Below, piece by piece: positions 14,207 through 21,454 of a stretch of 33,667 nucleotides of DNA. Below the pieces are notes generated by a model. That model made no database searches and was not told the origin of the DNA. It saw only the letters and a program-made list of their open reading frames with translations. A program made the translations under genes and the position numbers. Numbering within the stretch: position 1 is the stretch's first letter; every line of letters begins with the position of its first letter. The DNA comes from a virus. Location of the stretch: positions 1-33,667 of IMG/VR virus record IMGVR_UViG_3300032307_000457. One strand, 5' to 3'.

Positions 14207-14637
14207 TTTTTCTCCATTCCGACTTGTTGTAGTTCTTCAATCGTAGCACATTCTGGACATTTTTCCAAATCCTGCTCATCAAACGCATCTCTAATTATAT
14301 TATCAGGGTCTTCGAATTCAGCATGGCAGTTCTCACAGAAGAACCAGTTATGGCTTACTCTGATTTGAATAGTAGTATTATCAGGGAAAGGAACCTCAGT
14401 GATAAAGTATCCTATTCGATTAACAAATCCCCAGCCGCTCCAGATAAAGGAACCACCATCATCTCCATCGCCATACATCCATATTTTATTTTCTGGGGCA
14501 GCCTTGACAAACTCTACCTCATCACCATAGGTTTCAAACATAGTCCCATCAAAGGATGCATTTGTATCTATATGATTAAGGATAGGCTTATATGTATCAA
14601 ACCATTCATCATAGTCCATCTCAATAAAGTTATCCAT
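14203..14637 (-). CDS. Hypothetical protein with C-terminal zinc ribbon, 144 residues
   Basis: The start at 14637 is inside the previous stop region (8-nt overlap). The centre is a beta-rich stretch with Gly and Trp (MYGDGDDGGSFIWSGWGFVN). The end has C-x2-C (CENC) and C-x2-C (CPEC) about 28 residues apart, a zinc ribbon. Function unknown. Confidence 0.65.
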   Translation of the reverse strand: MDNFIEMDYDEWFDTYKPILNHIDTNASFDGTMFETYGDEVEFVKAAPENKIWMYGDGDDGGSFIWSGWGFVNRIGYFITEVPFPDNTTIQIRVSHNWFFCENCHAEFEDPDNIIRDAFDEQDLEKCPECATIEELQQVGMEKK

Positions 14638-14911
14638 TAGCCTTAGCCCTATCTGCAATAGCAAATGCTAGTTGATATGTAAGAGCGTAGACACTAGACA
14701 AAGCGTCAATGTATCCTGAATTATATAGTCTTTCTACTGTGTCTTCATATTCCTCATCAGAGCCTAACTCATCAGAGTTTTCCAGCAGAGGCACGAGTAT
14801 CTTCTCACACTCATACATCATATTTTTTAGTTCACCATGGAGGATATCAGTTCCTGATTCCCCTAGGTCTACGAGTTTTTGCAGTCTTGGGTCTAGTTGT
14901 GTTGTTTCCAT
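14630..14911 (-). CDS. Hypothetical helical protein, 93 residues
   Basis: All-helical and acidic (ELKNMMYECEKILVPLLENSDEL), ending in a hydrophobic helix with ALTYQLAFAIADRA. The start overlaps the preceding stop by one base. No motif recognised. Confidence 0.65.
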   Translation of the reverse strand: METTQLDPRLQKLVDLGESGTDILHGELKNMMYECEKILVPLLENSDELGSDEEYEDTVERLYNSGYIDALSSVYALTYQLAFAIADRAKANG

Positions 14912-15072
14912 TACTCTATCATATCCTTTGCCACTGACAAAAGGTGGCGGGTATTATAAATCTCAGCCTCTTTAACCCTGTAGAAATGATGTTCATTAAC
15001 ATAGTCAATCTTCTCAAGGTCCTGCATAAGACTTATCTCGTGAATCTTCATATATTCAATGAAACTATTCAT
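14911..15072 (-). CDS. Hypothetical helical protein, 53 residues
   Basis: Start at 15072, the ATG that overlaps the end of the acidic gene at 15065 (GATGAATAG). It has His and Tyr in the centre (NEHHFYRVKEAEIYNTRHLL). Unknown role. Confidence 0.55.
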   Translation of the reverse strand: MNSFIEYMKIHEISLMQDLEKIDYVNEHHFYRVKEAEIYNTRHLLSVAKDMIE

Positions 15073-15250
15073 CTTCGTCTTCTTCATCCTCTTCTTCAGG
15101 TTCAGGTTGCTCATCTACCTCGATAGAATAAACCTCACCTGAATAAGCATAGTCTTCGTAATGCCAGCCTTGCTCTTCAGCCTCAGCCTCATTATCTGCT
15201 TCCACTTCATACATATATTCTACGATTACCTTAACATCGTAAATGGGCAT
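15065..15250 (-). CDS. Very acidic small protein, 61 residues
   Basis: N-terminal beta strands (YDVKVIVEYMYEVEADNEAEAEEQ), then a Tyr-rich centre and a C-terminal tail of almost only Glu and Asp. Such tails occur in DNA mimics and in protein inhibitors, but nothing else supports that here. AAGGAG lies 7 nt before ATG 15250. Confidence 0.65.
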   Translation of the reverse strand: MPIYDVKVIVEYMYEVEADNEAEAEEQGWHYEDYAYSGEVYSIEVDEQPEPEEEDEEDEDE

Positions 15251-15278
15251 TTTTTTATCTCCTTCTTAATGATATATA

Positions 15279-15509
15279 TTAATTATAGGGGTTTGAGTCT
15301 ATTTTTACAACTGTTGCTGGTGTGACCTTGCTCACATCTGTAATGATCGGAGCATAGGCCTCTTCGTAACTAATATAGTTTAACATTCTGCCACATGGAC
15401 ACTTCATCTCCACTACGCCCAGGGGAAAGTCATAGCCATCCCTGGCGGTAAATTCAACAAGGGCATCACACTCATCAGGGTCACAAACAAATGTATATTT
15501 ACTCCACAT
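15279..15509 (-). CDS. Zinc-binding candidate, 76 residues
   Basis: C9 and C14 near the start and C37-P-C39-G in the middle could share one zinc. The rest is beta-rich. GAGG lies 8 nt before the start. Function unknown. Confidence 0.6.
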   Translation of the reverse strand: MWSKYTFVCDPDECDALVEFTARDGYDFPLGVVEMKCPCGRMLNYISYEEAYAPIITDVSKVTPATVVKIDSNPYN

Positions 15510-15510
15510 A

Positions 15511-15717
15511 TTAGTCCTCTATATATTCTACTGATACTTGATGGATTACTTCATCATACTTAACAAGGGTATCAATGTCCTCAACAAAACGAGCAATAAG
15601 ATAATCAACCTTATCTTCAGTACTCATATCAGGTGGACCATAGAGTTCAAACCCTATATCATTAGACATTGCATCATCGATATCTACAATCTGCTCAATA
15701 GCAATTTTAACTTTCAT
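15511..15717 (-). CDS. Hypothetical acidic protein, 68 residues
   Basis: A beta strand at each end (KVKIAIEQIVDI, IHQVSVEYIE) with a helix between. The ATG overlaps the previous stop (TAATG). Unknown. Confidence 0.6.
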   Translation of the reverse strand: MKVKIAIEQIVDIDDAMSNDIGFELYGPPDMSTEDKVDYLIARFVEDIDTLVKYDEVIHQVSVEYIED

Positions 15718-15869
15718 TAGTCAAAGTACCCTTCTGCCCATAGGCCATCAAAGAAAGACATAGCCTTCTCTAAACCTTCTTCGATCTCAGCAGATAGTCT
15801 GCCTGATTTGATAGCATCTTCCATAGCATCTGTCATTACTGCAATATCAGTTTCAGTATAACCTAGCAT
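15717..15869 (-). CDS. Hypothetical helical protein, 50 residues
   Basis: Helical and acidic with an aromatic tail (SFFDGLWAEGYFD). Stop and start codons overlap both neighbours. Unknown. Confidence 0.55.
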   Translation of the reverse strand: MLGYTETDIAVMTDAMEDAIKSGRLSAEIEEGLEKAMSFFDGLWAEGYFD

Positions 15870-16021
15870 TATCCTACCTCTATCCCAGCATATTTAGCCA
15901 TTGTGTTTAGTGTAATGTGGATATGGCAATCGCAGTCTTCCCCACCCATATTTGCATCAAACTCTAGATGAGAGTAATTATCCTCATAGATTTCATTTAT
16001 TAGTTCATCTATGGTATTCAT
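15869..16021 (-). CDS. Hypothetical Cys/His protein, 50 residues
   Basis: The centre GGEDCDCHIHIT carries C30, C32, H33 and H35, a possible compact metal site. Overlaps both neighbours. Unknown. Confidence 0.55.
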   Translation of the reverse strand: MNTIDELINEIYEDNYSHLEFDANMGGEDCDCHIHITLNTMAKYAGIEVG

Positions 16022-16248
16022 CGTGTATGCCACTCTCCTAGTTCAGGTAAGTAAACATTTTCCATTACTTCCCAGTCAGCCTCATCCCAGCGGACTTCTT
16101 CTTCCATTATTTTAGATATACTATCTATGAAGGTTTGCATAACTGCTTCTGCGTGGTGTATATTCTTTGCCTCTATATTGACGATAGAAATACTAAGGTC
16201 GCAGGAGTAGTAGGGTTGTAGCATTGGGTCTGATATTGTTTGGGTCAT
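16018..16248 (-). CDS. Hypothetical protein, 76 residues
   Basis: A beta strand (CDLSISIVNIEAKN), a helix (HAEAVMQTFIDSISKIM), then Trp- and Glu-rich turns. AAAAGGAA lies just before the start. Coupled to the gene at 16463 by an ATGA overlap. Confidence 0.6.
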   Translation of the reverse strand: MTQTISDPMLQPYYSCDLSISIVNIEAKNIHHAEAVMQTFIDSISKIMEEEVRWDEADWEVMENVYLPELGEWHTR

Positions 16249-16463
16249 ACATATTCCTTTTCATAGGCGGTGGATGAGGTTACTATTAATTCTAACATTT
16301 CGTCAGGATATCTGTCAAGAACCCAATTAAGGGCTTCTCCAGCAGTCTTAAAATCACTAGCAGTACTACTAGTACCATAGCCATTGATAGTTGCTTCCCA
16401 GCAGTCAACACCACCAGGAGAGCAGGAGTAGTTCATTTCATATATTGCAACTTGTTGGGTCAT
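16245..16463 (-). CDS. Hypothetical protein, 72 residues; first gene of the unit
   Basis: Two Cys in the N-terminal third (CSPGGVDC), then a beta/helix pattern with an amphipathic helix (AGEALNWVLDRYP) of the kind seen in small beta-beta-alpha phage proteins. The start follows a leaderless-type promoter. It heads an 11-gene or longer overlapping unit reaching 13522. Confidence 0.6.
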   Translation of the reverse strand: MTQQVAIYEMNYSCSPGGVDCWEATINGYGTSSTASDFKTAGEALNWVLDRYPDEMLELIVTSSTAYEKEYV

Positions 16464-16498
16464 ATATTAATTCTACCAAAAACTGGGAAAAAATACAA
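16464..16498 (-). promoter_or_regulatory. Complete promoter, leaderless type
   Basis: Minus strand TTGTAT (16498-16493), 17 nt ending TGG, TAGAAT (16475-16470), 6 nt, ATG 16463. Upstream lies TTAAGAAGATTTG, also seen before the promoter at 20652. Confidence 0.6.
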
Positions 16499-16588
16499 AT
16501 CTTCTTAATAAGATCTTAAATGAATTATTGTACAGATAGTGACCCCCGTGCCGAATTTTTATTCATTGCAATGTATAAATATTCTTTG

Positions 16589-16662
16589 CGATTGCGATGG
16601 GACTCGAACCCACGATCTCCACAGTGACAGTGTGGTGATTTAACCGACTAATCTACGCAACC
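16589..16662 (-). tRNA. tRNA-Asp (anticodon GTC)
   Basis: A 74-nt cloverleaf: acceptor GGTTGCG/CGCAATC, anticodon stem CCACA/TGTGG with loop CTGTCAC, T arm GTGGG-TTCGAGT-CCCAT, discriminator G as usual for Asp. It sits between the DUF932 gene and the next unit. Confidence 0.85.
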
Positions 16663-16668
16663 AAATGG

Positions 16669-16699
16669 TGAGCAGTTTTAAATCTTGCTCAGGATTTTT
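16669..16699. repeat. Intergenic hairpin repeat, copy 1
   Basis: TGAGCA, an 11-nt loop GTTTTAAATCT, TGCTCA, then GGA and seven T residues on the plus strand. It sits just after the stop of the leftward DUF932 gene. Same element at 17906, 18628 and 21774. Confidence 0.6.
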
Positions 16700-16702
16700 T
16701 TG

Positions 16703-17725
16703 TTATGCTAAGGACATTACGCCTTGCACAACTTTTAGCAGACGATTTTTTTCTGCGTTGATAGCAGGGTCAAATCCGCTTGCAGAAGCATAAATGCTTT
16801 CATTATTACCGCCACGAGCAGAGCGATACCAGTCAAGGCGTTCAGTGAGAGCGTTAAACGCACCCCACGCATTACCAGCAATCATACCATTAAATTCGCC
16901 AGTGTAAATATCGTTGATGGTATCAACTTTATTTTCCCACTTCTTGATTGAACCCTTAGCGTCTTTTTCTGGCTTAGGATATGCAGCAAGAATAATGTCG
17001 TTAAATTGCTTAGCATTGACTTCCTTCTCGAACATAGCCTTAGCCATTATGTCGAATTCGTCCATATAAGCATTAGCAAGCCCAAGAGTTTCACGAGCAA
17101 TTTGCACTTTACCATTTGCGGTTTGCGTGTGGCGAATCTTGAATGATTGCTTGATACCCTTATTCTTCTTACGACCTACGCCACCAAGAGCAAGGTTAAG
17201 AGTATTAGCACACACAACACGAACAGGTGTAATGCTTGCTTGAATAGCGATTGAGCCATCGTGTGATGTGTTGATGAGCAAATAAGTTTTTACCTTATCG
17301 GCAACACCGCTAGGGTCAAGAACAGTTTCACGCTCTAGTGCAAGTGAGCCAAATACTACACGACCACCCTTAATTGAGCCAGCAGTTTCCCAACGACCGC
17401 CACCATCTAGAATGTTATCACCAAATGAAAATAAATCTTCATTTTGTAGTGGAACATAACGCTCACCGACAATTCCTAAAACATCAGTTTGAGATTTATC
17501 GGTAGGGTTAGTGCGTAAAACATATTGGTATGATTTATCGCTAACTAAATGATTTGGAATTTCCATATCTTCAAGACGAACATTCCACCCATTGAGATTT
17601 GCAGCCTCTAACATTTCTGCGGTTGTTTTTTCTTCGGTAAATACAGTTCCCAAATTATGCCAAGCAGGTTCTCTGAATGAGGCAAAAGATGTTTTACCAT
17701 TTTGTGTTTCTAAGTCGTGAGCCAC
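16703..17725 (-). CDS. DUF932 phage/plasmid-like protein
   Basis: A protein of 340 residues, the usual length for this family. MAHDLETQNGKTSFASFREPAWHNLG is the classic start; PVRVVCANTLNLAL and the C-terminal WYRSARGGN...A block also fit. DUF932 proteins occur widely in phages and plasmids; their activity is unknown, with suggested roles in DNA metabolism or replication. The start is GTG 17725 with AAGGAG 8 nt upstream. It is a single-gene unit with its own operator-bearing promoter. Confidence 0.85.
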   Translation of the reverse strand: MAHDLETQNGKTSFASFREPAWHNLGTVFTEEKTTAEMLEAANLNGWNVRLEDMEIPNHLVSDKSYQYVLRTNPTDKSQTDVLGIVGERYVPLQNEDLFSFGDNILDGGGRWETAGSIKGGRVVFGSLALERETVLDPSGVADKVKTYLLINTSHDGSIAIQASITPVRVVCANTLNLALGGVGRKKNKGIKQSFKIRHTQTANGKVQIARETLGLANAYMDEFDIMAKAMFEKEVNAKQFNDIILAAYPKPEKDAKGSIKKWENKVDTINDIYTGEFNGMIAGNAWGAFNALTERLDWYRSARGGNNESIYASASGFDPAINAEKNRLLKVVQGVMSLA

Positions 17726-17757
17726 GATTTTCTCCTTTTTGTTTGTTGATACTCTTA

Positions 17758-17786
17758 ATCATACACCACCCCACCGACAATTGCAA
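17758..17786 (-). promoter_or_regulatory. Promoter with wTGTCGGTGG operator
   Basis: Minus strand TTGCAA (17786-17781), spacer of exactly 17 nt beginning TTGTCGGTGG, -10 TATGAT (17763-17758). Confidence 0.65.
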
Positions 17787-17818
17787 ATCATACTGGCAGA
17801 CATAGGACAATTCGGACA

Positions 17819-17834
17819 GGTGATCAAAATCACA
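17819..17834. promoter_or_regulatory. CRP/GlxR-like palindrome
   Basis: GGTGA-TCAAAA-TCACA, one mismatch to TGTGA-N6-TCACA. It lies 33 nt upstream of the -35 of the DUF932 promoter. Confidence 0.5.
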
Positions 17835-17864
17835 CAGTCTTAATGCGTGTCTGACTTGACAAAG

Positions 17865-17873
17865 TTATCCACA
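17865..17873 (+). repeat. DnaA box
   Basis: Perfect TTATCCACA in the intergenic gap before the DUF932 promoter. Confidence 0.5.
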
Positions 17874-17905
17874 GGCGGCACGGGGAATTTTTGCGGGATA
17901 AAAGT

Positions 17906-17930
17906 TGAGCAGTTTACGTGGACGTACTCA
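17906..17930. repeat. Intergenic hairpin repeat, copy 2
   Basis: TGAGCA with TACTCA around a 13-nt loop. A diverged copy of the element at 16669. Confidence 0.45.
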
Positions 17931-17981
17931 GGTCCCTTACCTAGTTTAGAGACATTCGGTATGTCTATTAGTAGCCCCCTA

Positions 17982-18392
17982 CTAAAAATCAACCCTGTCG
18001 ACTGAAGCGCTAAGCCAAGTTATGTTATCAGAATTGTAAGACACTGATTCAAAATCAATATCATTTACCATTGACTCAACATCTTCATCGTGAGGAACCT
18101 GCAGTGTTAGATTATAAGTTACGGTAACCTCAACTTCAACTTCCTTGGTTAATTCGAAACCACAAATTTCTGCAATCTCTTCTGCTACGTCTTCACTAAT
18201 TCTCCCATTTTGCAATGCAGTAATAGTCCACTCGTGCATATTATCACGCATTGAAACAACTTCTGCTCTTGTTGCATAGTCACGCTGTGTTATGCGTTGG
18301 ATGTGCTCATCCTTGCTTTTAATTGATTCTTGCAACGCAGAAATCTGTGTTTGATAGAATTCTGTTGTTGCGGTTATTACGGTCTGGTCCAT
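17982..18392 (-). CDS. Hypothetical coiled-coil protein, 136 residues
   Basis: The start at 18392 follows GAGG; an upstream in-frame ATG at 18452 falls inside the promoter. The N-terminal half is a coiled coil (FYQTQISALQESIKSKDEHIQRIT). The C-terminal half has long alternating beta strands (VEVEVTVTYNLTLQVP) that resemble small beta-domain phage proteins. Single-gene unit. Function unknown. Confidence 0.7.
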   Translation of the reverse strand: MDQTVITATTEFYQTQISALQESIKSKDEHIQRITQRDYATRAEVVSMRDNMHEWTITALQNGRISEDVAEEIAEICGFELTKEVEVEVTVTYNLTLQVPHDEDVESMVNDIDFESVSYNSDNITWLSASVDRVDF

Positions 18393-18429
18393 TGGGGGCC
18401 TCTTTCTATTTTGTTGGTTTATATATTTA

Positions 18430-18459
18430 ATTGTATAAGGTACCACCGACAAATGTCAA
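18430..18459 (-). promoter_or_regulatory. Promoter with wTGTCGGTGG operator
   Basis: Minus strand TTGACA (18459-18454), 18-nt spacer with TTGTCGGTGG starting 17 nt before the -10 TACAAT (18435-18430). Confidence 0.65.
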
Positions 18460-18676
18460 GGGCCCTTGCGGGGGGCAGTTTTGGATCATACCCAGGATGT
18501 GTGGTTCTTGCAGGCTCCACGACCTGTGCTCTATAGTATTTCTATGATCGCCCTAATCAGCCTGGCGAATATCGGCAAGTAGGCACCTAGGTTAGTTTGA
18601 AACCCACTTCCAATTATTTAATTATTGTGAGCAGTTTTGTATCTTACTCAGGATAGTTGCATTAGCGTTGTGCTAA
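18460..18676. other. Intergenic stretch, mostly unexplained
   Basis: Together with the adjacent promoter this gap is 284 nt. It has a GC-rich portion near 18460-18530 (GGGCCCTTGCGGGGGG) unlike the AT-rich surroundings, and no convincing gene, tRNA or terminator. The hairpin repeat at 18628 lies at its right end. Confidence 0.35.
18628..18650. repeat. Intergenic hairpin repeat, copy 3
   Basis: TGAGCA, 11-nt loop GTTTTGTATCT, TACTCA, 27 nt after the stop of the leftward gene at 18677. Confidence 0.5.
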
Positions 18677-19102
18677 TTATAGGTAGCGAGCCACCGCATT
18701 GTATGTGGAAGTATTTACAACTTCCTCGTCGGTCATTTTGAGGATACGAATTGCGTTTGCAATTTCCTCTTTCTGACTTTCGTATTCGTGTCTATGCAAA
18801 ACTACATAGTCTTTTGTTGGCTCTGTTGGCAGTTCCTTTTCTGATACTGCTAGGTCAAAGTCAATGTTTAGGTTGTTGTTCCAAGAACGATATGAAGTGC
18901 GGAAGTTTGTTGCCTTCTTGATGTTTGCTACTGCATAGTCAATAAGTTCCTTCTTATACTTCTCATAAGCCTTTTGATATTTTGCTTCATTGGCTTCTTG
19001 TGATGTCCAATCAAGTTCTAGTTTGGCAAGTGCGCCTTCTAGTGCCTTGATTACCTTTGGTGTTGCGATTTTAACTGAGATTGCTTTGCCTCTTGTTGCC
19101 AT
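18677..19102 (-). CDS. Conserved-looking phage protein, 141 residues
   Basis: Mostly helical and lysine/glutamate rich with no cysteines: KVIKALEGALAKLELDW, a long charged helix (KYQKAYEKYKKELIDYA), then YDVLH-like and helical segments ending in VARYL. AAGGA lies 8 nt before ATG 19102. Single-gene unit. I cannot assign a function; a structural or nucleoprotein role would fit the charge pattern but is a guess. Confidence 0.7.
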   Translation of the reverse strand: MATRGKAISVKIATPKVIKALEGALAKLELDWTSQEANEAKYQKAYEKYKKELIDYAVANIKKATNFRTSYRSWNNNLNIDFDLAVSEKELPTEPTKDYVVLHRHEYESQKEEIANAIRILKMTDEEVVNTSTYNAVARYL

Positions 19103-19134
19103 TTGTTTTTTCCTTTTCTTTTGCGGTTATTTAT

Positions 19135-19163
19135 ATTATAGGGGGTGGGTCAGACATTTCCCC
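19135..19163 (-). promoter_or_regulatory. Promoter with variant operator
   Basis: -10 TATAAT (19140-19135, minus) with ATGTCTGACC starting exactly 17 nt before it. No good -35. A CCCCC-TTCG-GGGG tetraloop hairpin lies just upstream. Confidence 0.45.
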
Positions 19164-19241
19164 CGAAGGGGGGAGAGTTCTTACTTACGACATTGGGCTA
19201 GAACACTCTCCTAAACTGCCCCTGTTTCGATTTATTTTATT

Positions 19242-19406
19242 TTACTTGGCTGTCCAAGTTGTGTAGCGTGGCTTTCCATCTACCATTAACTTTACACGAA
19301 CATTACCATTAGCCTGTGGAATAATCTCCTCGATTGTTCCTGTGACCTTTGACTTCTGTGTTGTAAAGAGGTCGCCTACCTTGTATGTTGCATTTGATAC
19401 TGCCAT
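19242..19406 (-). CDS. Hypothetical small beta protein, 54 residues
   Basis: The start at 19406 is set by AAAGGAG 8 nt upstream; an in-frame ATG at 19448 lies within the promoter. KVGDLFTTQKSKVTGTIEEIIPQANGNVRVKLMVDGKPRYTTW reads as a five-strand small barrel like SH3 or KOW modules. Single-gene unit with an operator promoter. Confidence 0.65.
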   Translation of the reverse strand: MAVSNATYKVGDLFTTQKSKVTGTIEEIIPQANGNVRVKLMVDGKPRYTTWTAK

Positions 19407-19438
19407 TTGTTTTTCTCCTTTGTTTTGTTGATATATTA

Positions 19439-19468
19439 AGTGTAACATTTTCCACCGACATTTTGCAA
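19439..19468 (-). promoter_or_regulatory. Promoter with wTGTCGGTGG operator
   Basis: Minus strand TTGCAA (19468-19463), 18-nt spacer with ATGTCGGTGG starting 17 nt before the -10 TACACT (19444-19439). Confidence 0.6.
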
Positions 19469-19509
19469 CATTTTCCTGATATTTCTCAAATATTGAGACG
19501 CTCAGGGGG

Positions 19510-19525
19510 TGTGAGTTGCGTCACA
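19510..19525. promoter_or_regulatory. CRP/GlxR-like palindrome, perfect
   Basis: TGTGA-GTTGCG-TCACA, about 40 nt upstream of the -35 at 19468. Confidence 0.55.
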
Positions 19526-19588
19526 TTATTGACCTAAACCAGCCATTATGAGAATAAAGGCTAATAGGGCTATTACTGTCCACTCCAT
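19526..19588 (-). CDS. Membrane micropeptide, 20 residues
   Basis: MEWTVIALLAFILIMAGLGQ is almost wholly one hydrophobic helix. It has AAAGGAG 7 nt before the ATG and a textbook promoter upstream (19609-19637), so it is likely translated despite its size. Confidence 0.5.
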   Translation of the reverse strand: MEWTVIALLAFILIMAGLGQ

Positions 19589-19608
19589 TGGATTTCTCCT
19601 TTTATTAC

Positions 19609-19637
19609 ATTATAGCGATTTTACTGATTATTTGCAA
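19609..19637 (-). promoter_or_regulatory. -35/-10 promoter
   Basis: Minus strand TTGCAA (19637-19632), 17 nt, TATAAT (19614-19609). The -35 lies inside the 3' end of the upstream gene. Confidence 0.6.
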
Positions 19638-19773
19638 TTCTGCTTTTATCTATAATTAACTCATTAAAGTCATATCCAATATTATGACCTTGGCCAATAC
19701 AATCGTGATCTGTGCCTATGACTTGCGGTAGGCAACACTCATCACATATTTCTATTCCATCGGGAATTGACAT
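19621..19773 (-). CDS. Cys/His-rich microprotein, 50 residues
   Basis: C10-x2-C13-C14 then H23, C25 and H30 suggest a small zinc site in the first 30 residues. It follows the Gp88-like gene by 7 nt, so it is the second gene of that unit. Confidence 0.55.
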   Translation of the reverse strand: MSIPDGIEICDECCLPQVIGTDHDCIGQGHNIGYDFNELIIDKSRIANNQ

Positions 19774-19780
19774 CCTTACC

Positions 19781-20500
19781 TCATTTCTTACTACTAGAGA
19801 ATACTATATCAGATTTATTAAACACACATAGGCTACAAGACACACAAGCACTACCGCTAGTAGAGATAAGGGGGATAGCCTTCTTATTCTCAGGGCACTT
19901 AGCGCCAGGCTTATTAAACATTTCTTTCATCTCTGCTTGACCTACCGCAAAATTTTTGGCAAGGTATGCAAGTTTAATGCCCTCATCTTTCTTAAGACTA
20001 ATAGCAATATCTTTGTTATCACTGTCTGTAGAATAATATAAAGATAGATTAGGAATGTCTTTAAGAATGAGCGCAGCAGACTTAACTCTGGTATATACCC
20101 AGAATTGAATATCAGGATGATTAACTATTACATTTTTCCAGGCATATGTATAGAAATCATTAAAGAAATCGCCATCCCAGTGGATACGGAATAACTTAGG
20201 TGCGTCTTTCTTTTCACAATCTTTCTTGAAATCAACAATCATTTCATCTAGCATTGCATACATTGTCTCCATATCTGCATTGCGTAGTAGTTCCCAATTA
20301 TGTAGTAGATTAACCTTTACTGTTGGGAATACTTTTTCCAATTTGCCAGCATAACAAACACTCTCGCATACGCTAGTCGCTCCAGGGCAGGAATAATTCT
20401 TGCCTGCAGGGAGTCCGAATGTATTTGCAATTGCGGCTTGCTTTCCATTTTTTGTGACAAGATTAGCCACCTTTCTATCATTTGAGCGCTTTAGTTTCAT
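19781..20500 (-). CDS. Gp88-domain phage protein
   Basis: A protein of 239 residues. NTFGLPAGKNYSCPGATSVCESVCYAGK (26-53) is the Cys-rich signature of the Gp88 family known from actinobacterial phages, with C38, C45 and C49. WDGDFF (108-113), FWVYTR and a C-terminal Cys cluster (C202, C219, C222, C225) are also conserved-type blocks. The Cys sets could hold an iron-sulfur cluster or zinc; the activity is not known. AAGGAG lies 8 nt before ATG 20500. Confidence 0.75.
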   Translation of the reverse strand: MKLKRSNDRKVANLVTKNGKQAAIANTFGLPAGKNYSCPGATSVCESVCYAGKLEKVFPTVKVNLLHNWELLRNADMETMYAMLDEMIVDFKKDCEKKDAPKLFRIHWDGDFFNDFYTYAWKNVIVNHPDIQFWVYTRVKSAALILKDIPNLSLYYSTDSDNKDIAISLKKDEGIKLAYLAKNFAVGQAEMKEMFNKPGAKCPENKKAIPLISTSGSACVSCSLCVFNKSDIVFSSSKK

Positions 20501-20513
20501 AGGGGGTTCTCCT

Positions 20514-20651
20514 TTATTCCTTAGACAAGTCTAACATTTTTCTGGTGCTTTGTCTAATTCTTTTATATTGTTTTTTGGATGGGACCGAAGAGGCAGCATT
20601 AGATCTACGTAATTCCATTAGGCGTCTTAATTCTTCTGCTGTCTTTTTCAT
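20514..20651 (-). CDS. Small basic helical protein, 45 residues
   Basis: Almost every fourth residue is Arg or Lys (EELRRLMELRRS, KKQYKRIRQSTRKM), suggesting nucleic-acid binding. It is leaderless-type and directly precedes the Gp88-like gene. The stop is 13 nt before the next ATG. Confidence 0.55.
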   Translation of the reverse strand: MKKTAEELRRLMELRRSNAASSVPSKKQYKRIRQSTRKMLDLSKE

Positions 20652-20686
20652 ATAATAATCTTAGCAGAAATTGGAGAAAATATCAA
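20652..20686 (-). promoter_or_regulatory. Complete promoter, leaderless type
   Basis: Minus strand TTGATA (20686-20681), 17 nt ending TGC, TAAGAT (20663-20658), 6 nt, ATG 20651. Confidence 0.6.
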
Positions 20687-20731
20687 GTCTTCTTAATTTG
20701 GGCAATTCGGACATTTTGCCACGGGCCCCAG

Positions 20732-20956
20732 TTATACCTCTATGTATAAATAAAATTTTGCATCATCATCACAACGCAAAGATTCTTCTTCACCAAAATC
20801 ATTTACGTATTCTATTGAATACCCATCTGATAATGATTCTACACTTGTAACTGTCACAATATCTCCATCAACACCAATTAAATCACCTGGCTCTATTGAG
20901 TATGGTGTTAATATATCTACTTTGATTAGATCCATAGTTGCCATTGTAGCAGTCAT
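20732..20956 (-). CDS. Hypothetical beta-rich protein, about 74 residues
   Basis: The body (IKVDILTPYSIEPGDLIGVDGDIVTVTSVE) reads as a small beta barrel with a GD turn, acidic at the end. The start is uncertain: ATG 20956, just after the previous stop, is preferred over 20968, 20944 and 20935. Last gene of the unit from 21600. Confidence 0.55.
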   Translation of the reverse strand: MTATMATMDLIKVDILTPYSIEPGDLIGVDGDIVTVTSVESLSDGYSIEYVNDFGEEESLRCDDDAKFYLYIEV

Positions 20957-20957
20957 T

Positions 20958-21242
20958 TTAATATTCATCCTCTGGTAGCCAGAATGATAAGTGGTGAGCA
21001 TCTACAATATATCTTGCAGGTGCTTCCGCTTCTCCACGCCAACGAATCTGAAAGTCGCCCACTTTAGGCAACGCAATTAGTCGGTCATAGTCTTCCTCAT
21101 AGTATGCGTCAATAGCATCTATGCAAGGTTGCACCATTTCTGCGGGGACTGGAGGGTAGTGATTACCCTTCAAGTGATAAAGAATCTGTGTTTCCAAATC
21201 CAAGACTGTATCCTGTATTCCTAGTGCGGTTATGCTTCCCAT
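20958..21242 (-). CDS. Hypothetical protein, 94 residues
   Basis: Helical first half (DTVLDLETQILYHLKG), then VPAEMVQPCIDAIDAYYEEDYDRL and an Arg/Trp strand (FQIRWRGEAEAPARYIV). One-base overlap with the upstream stop. Unknown. Confidence 0.65.
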   Translation of the reverse strand: MGSITALGIQDTVLDLETQILYHLKGNHYPPVPAEMVQPCIDAIDAYYEEDYDRLIALPKVGDFQIRWRGEAEAPARYIVDAHHLSFWLPEDEY

Positions 21243-21454
21243 TACTTAACTACCACCCTTCCATCTCGATAGAATAACTTAGTGTAACACTTGCCAGTAG
21301 GCGTGTAAAGATTAACTGTGCGGTATTCATTAGCCATACCCCAGTCGGTAAACTTAAAAAAGTTTTCCCAAGCGCCAAATTCTAGTTCATAGCGTTGTGT
21401 CCAATGAGGTTCATTTCCGTCATATGCGCTGGTGATTACATATTCGTAGTCCAT
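21242..21454 (-). CDS. Hypothetical protein, 70 residues
   Basis: Very rich in Tyr, Trp and Phe, with beta-strand alternation (EYRTVNLYTPTGKCYTKLFYRDGRVVV). AAGGAG lies 8 nt before the ATG, inside the upstream gene. Unknown. Confidence 0.65.
   Translation of the reverse strand: MDYEYVITSAYDGNEPHWTQRYELEFGAWENFFKFTDWGMANEYRTVNLYTPTGKCYTKLFYRDGRVVVK

Noticed and set aside
13709-15126. Plus-strand open frames across the overlapping leftward unit
   Set aside because: Antisense shadows; the minus-strand genes have ordered ribosome sites and ATGA/TAATG junctions.
18402-18500. 20-codon frame on the minus strand starting near 18484
   Set aside because: It runs through the -35 and operator of the 18392 promoter and has no ribosome site.
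18460-18540. Possible tRNA or structured RNA in the GC-rich intergenic segment
   Set aside because: No cloverleaf could be drawn and no conserved T-loop sequence is present; left as unexplained.
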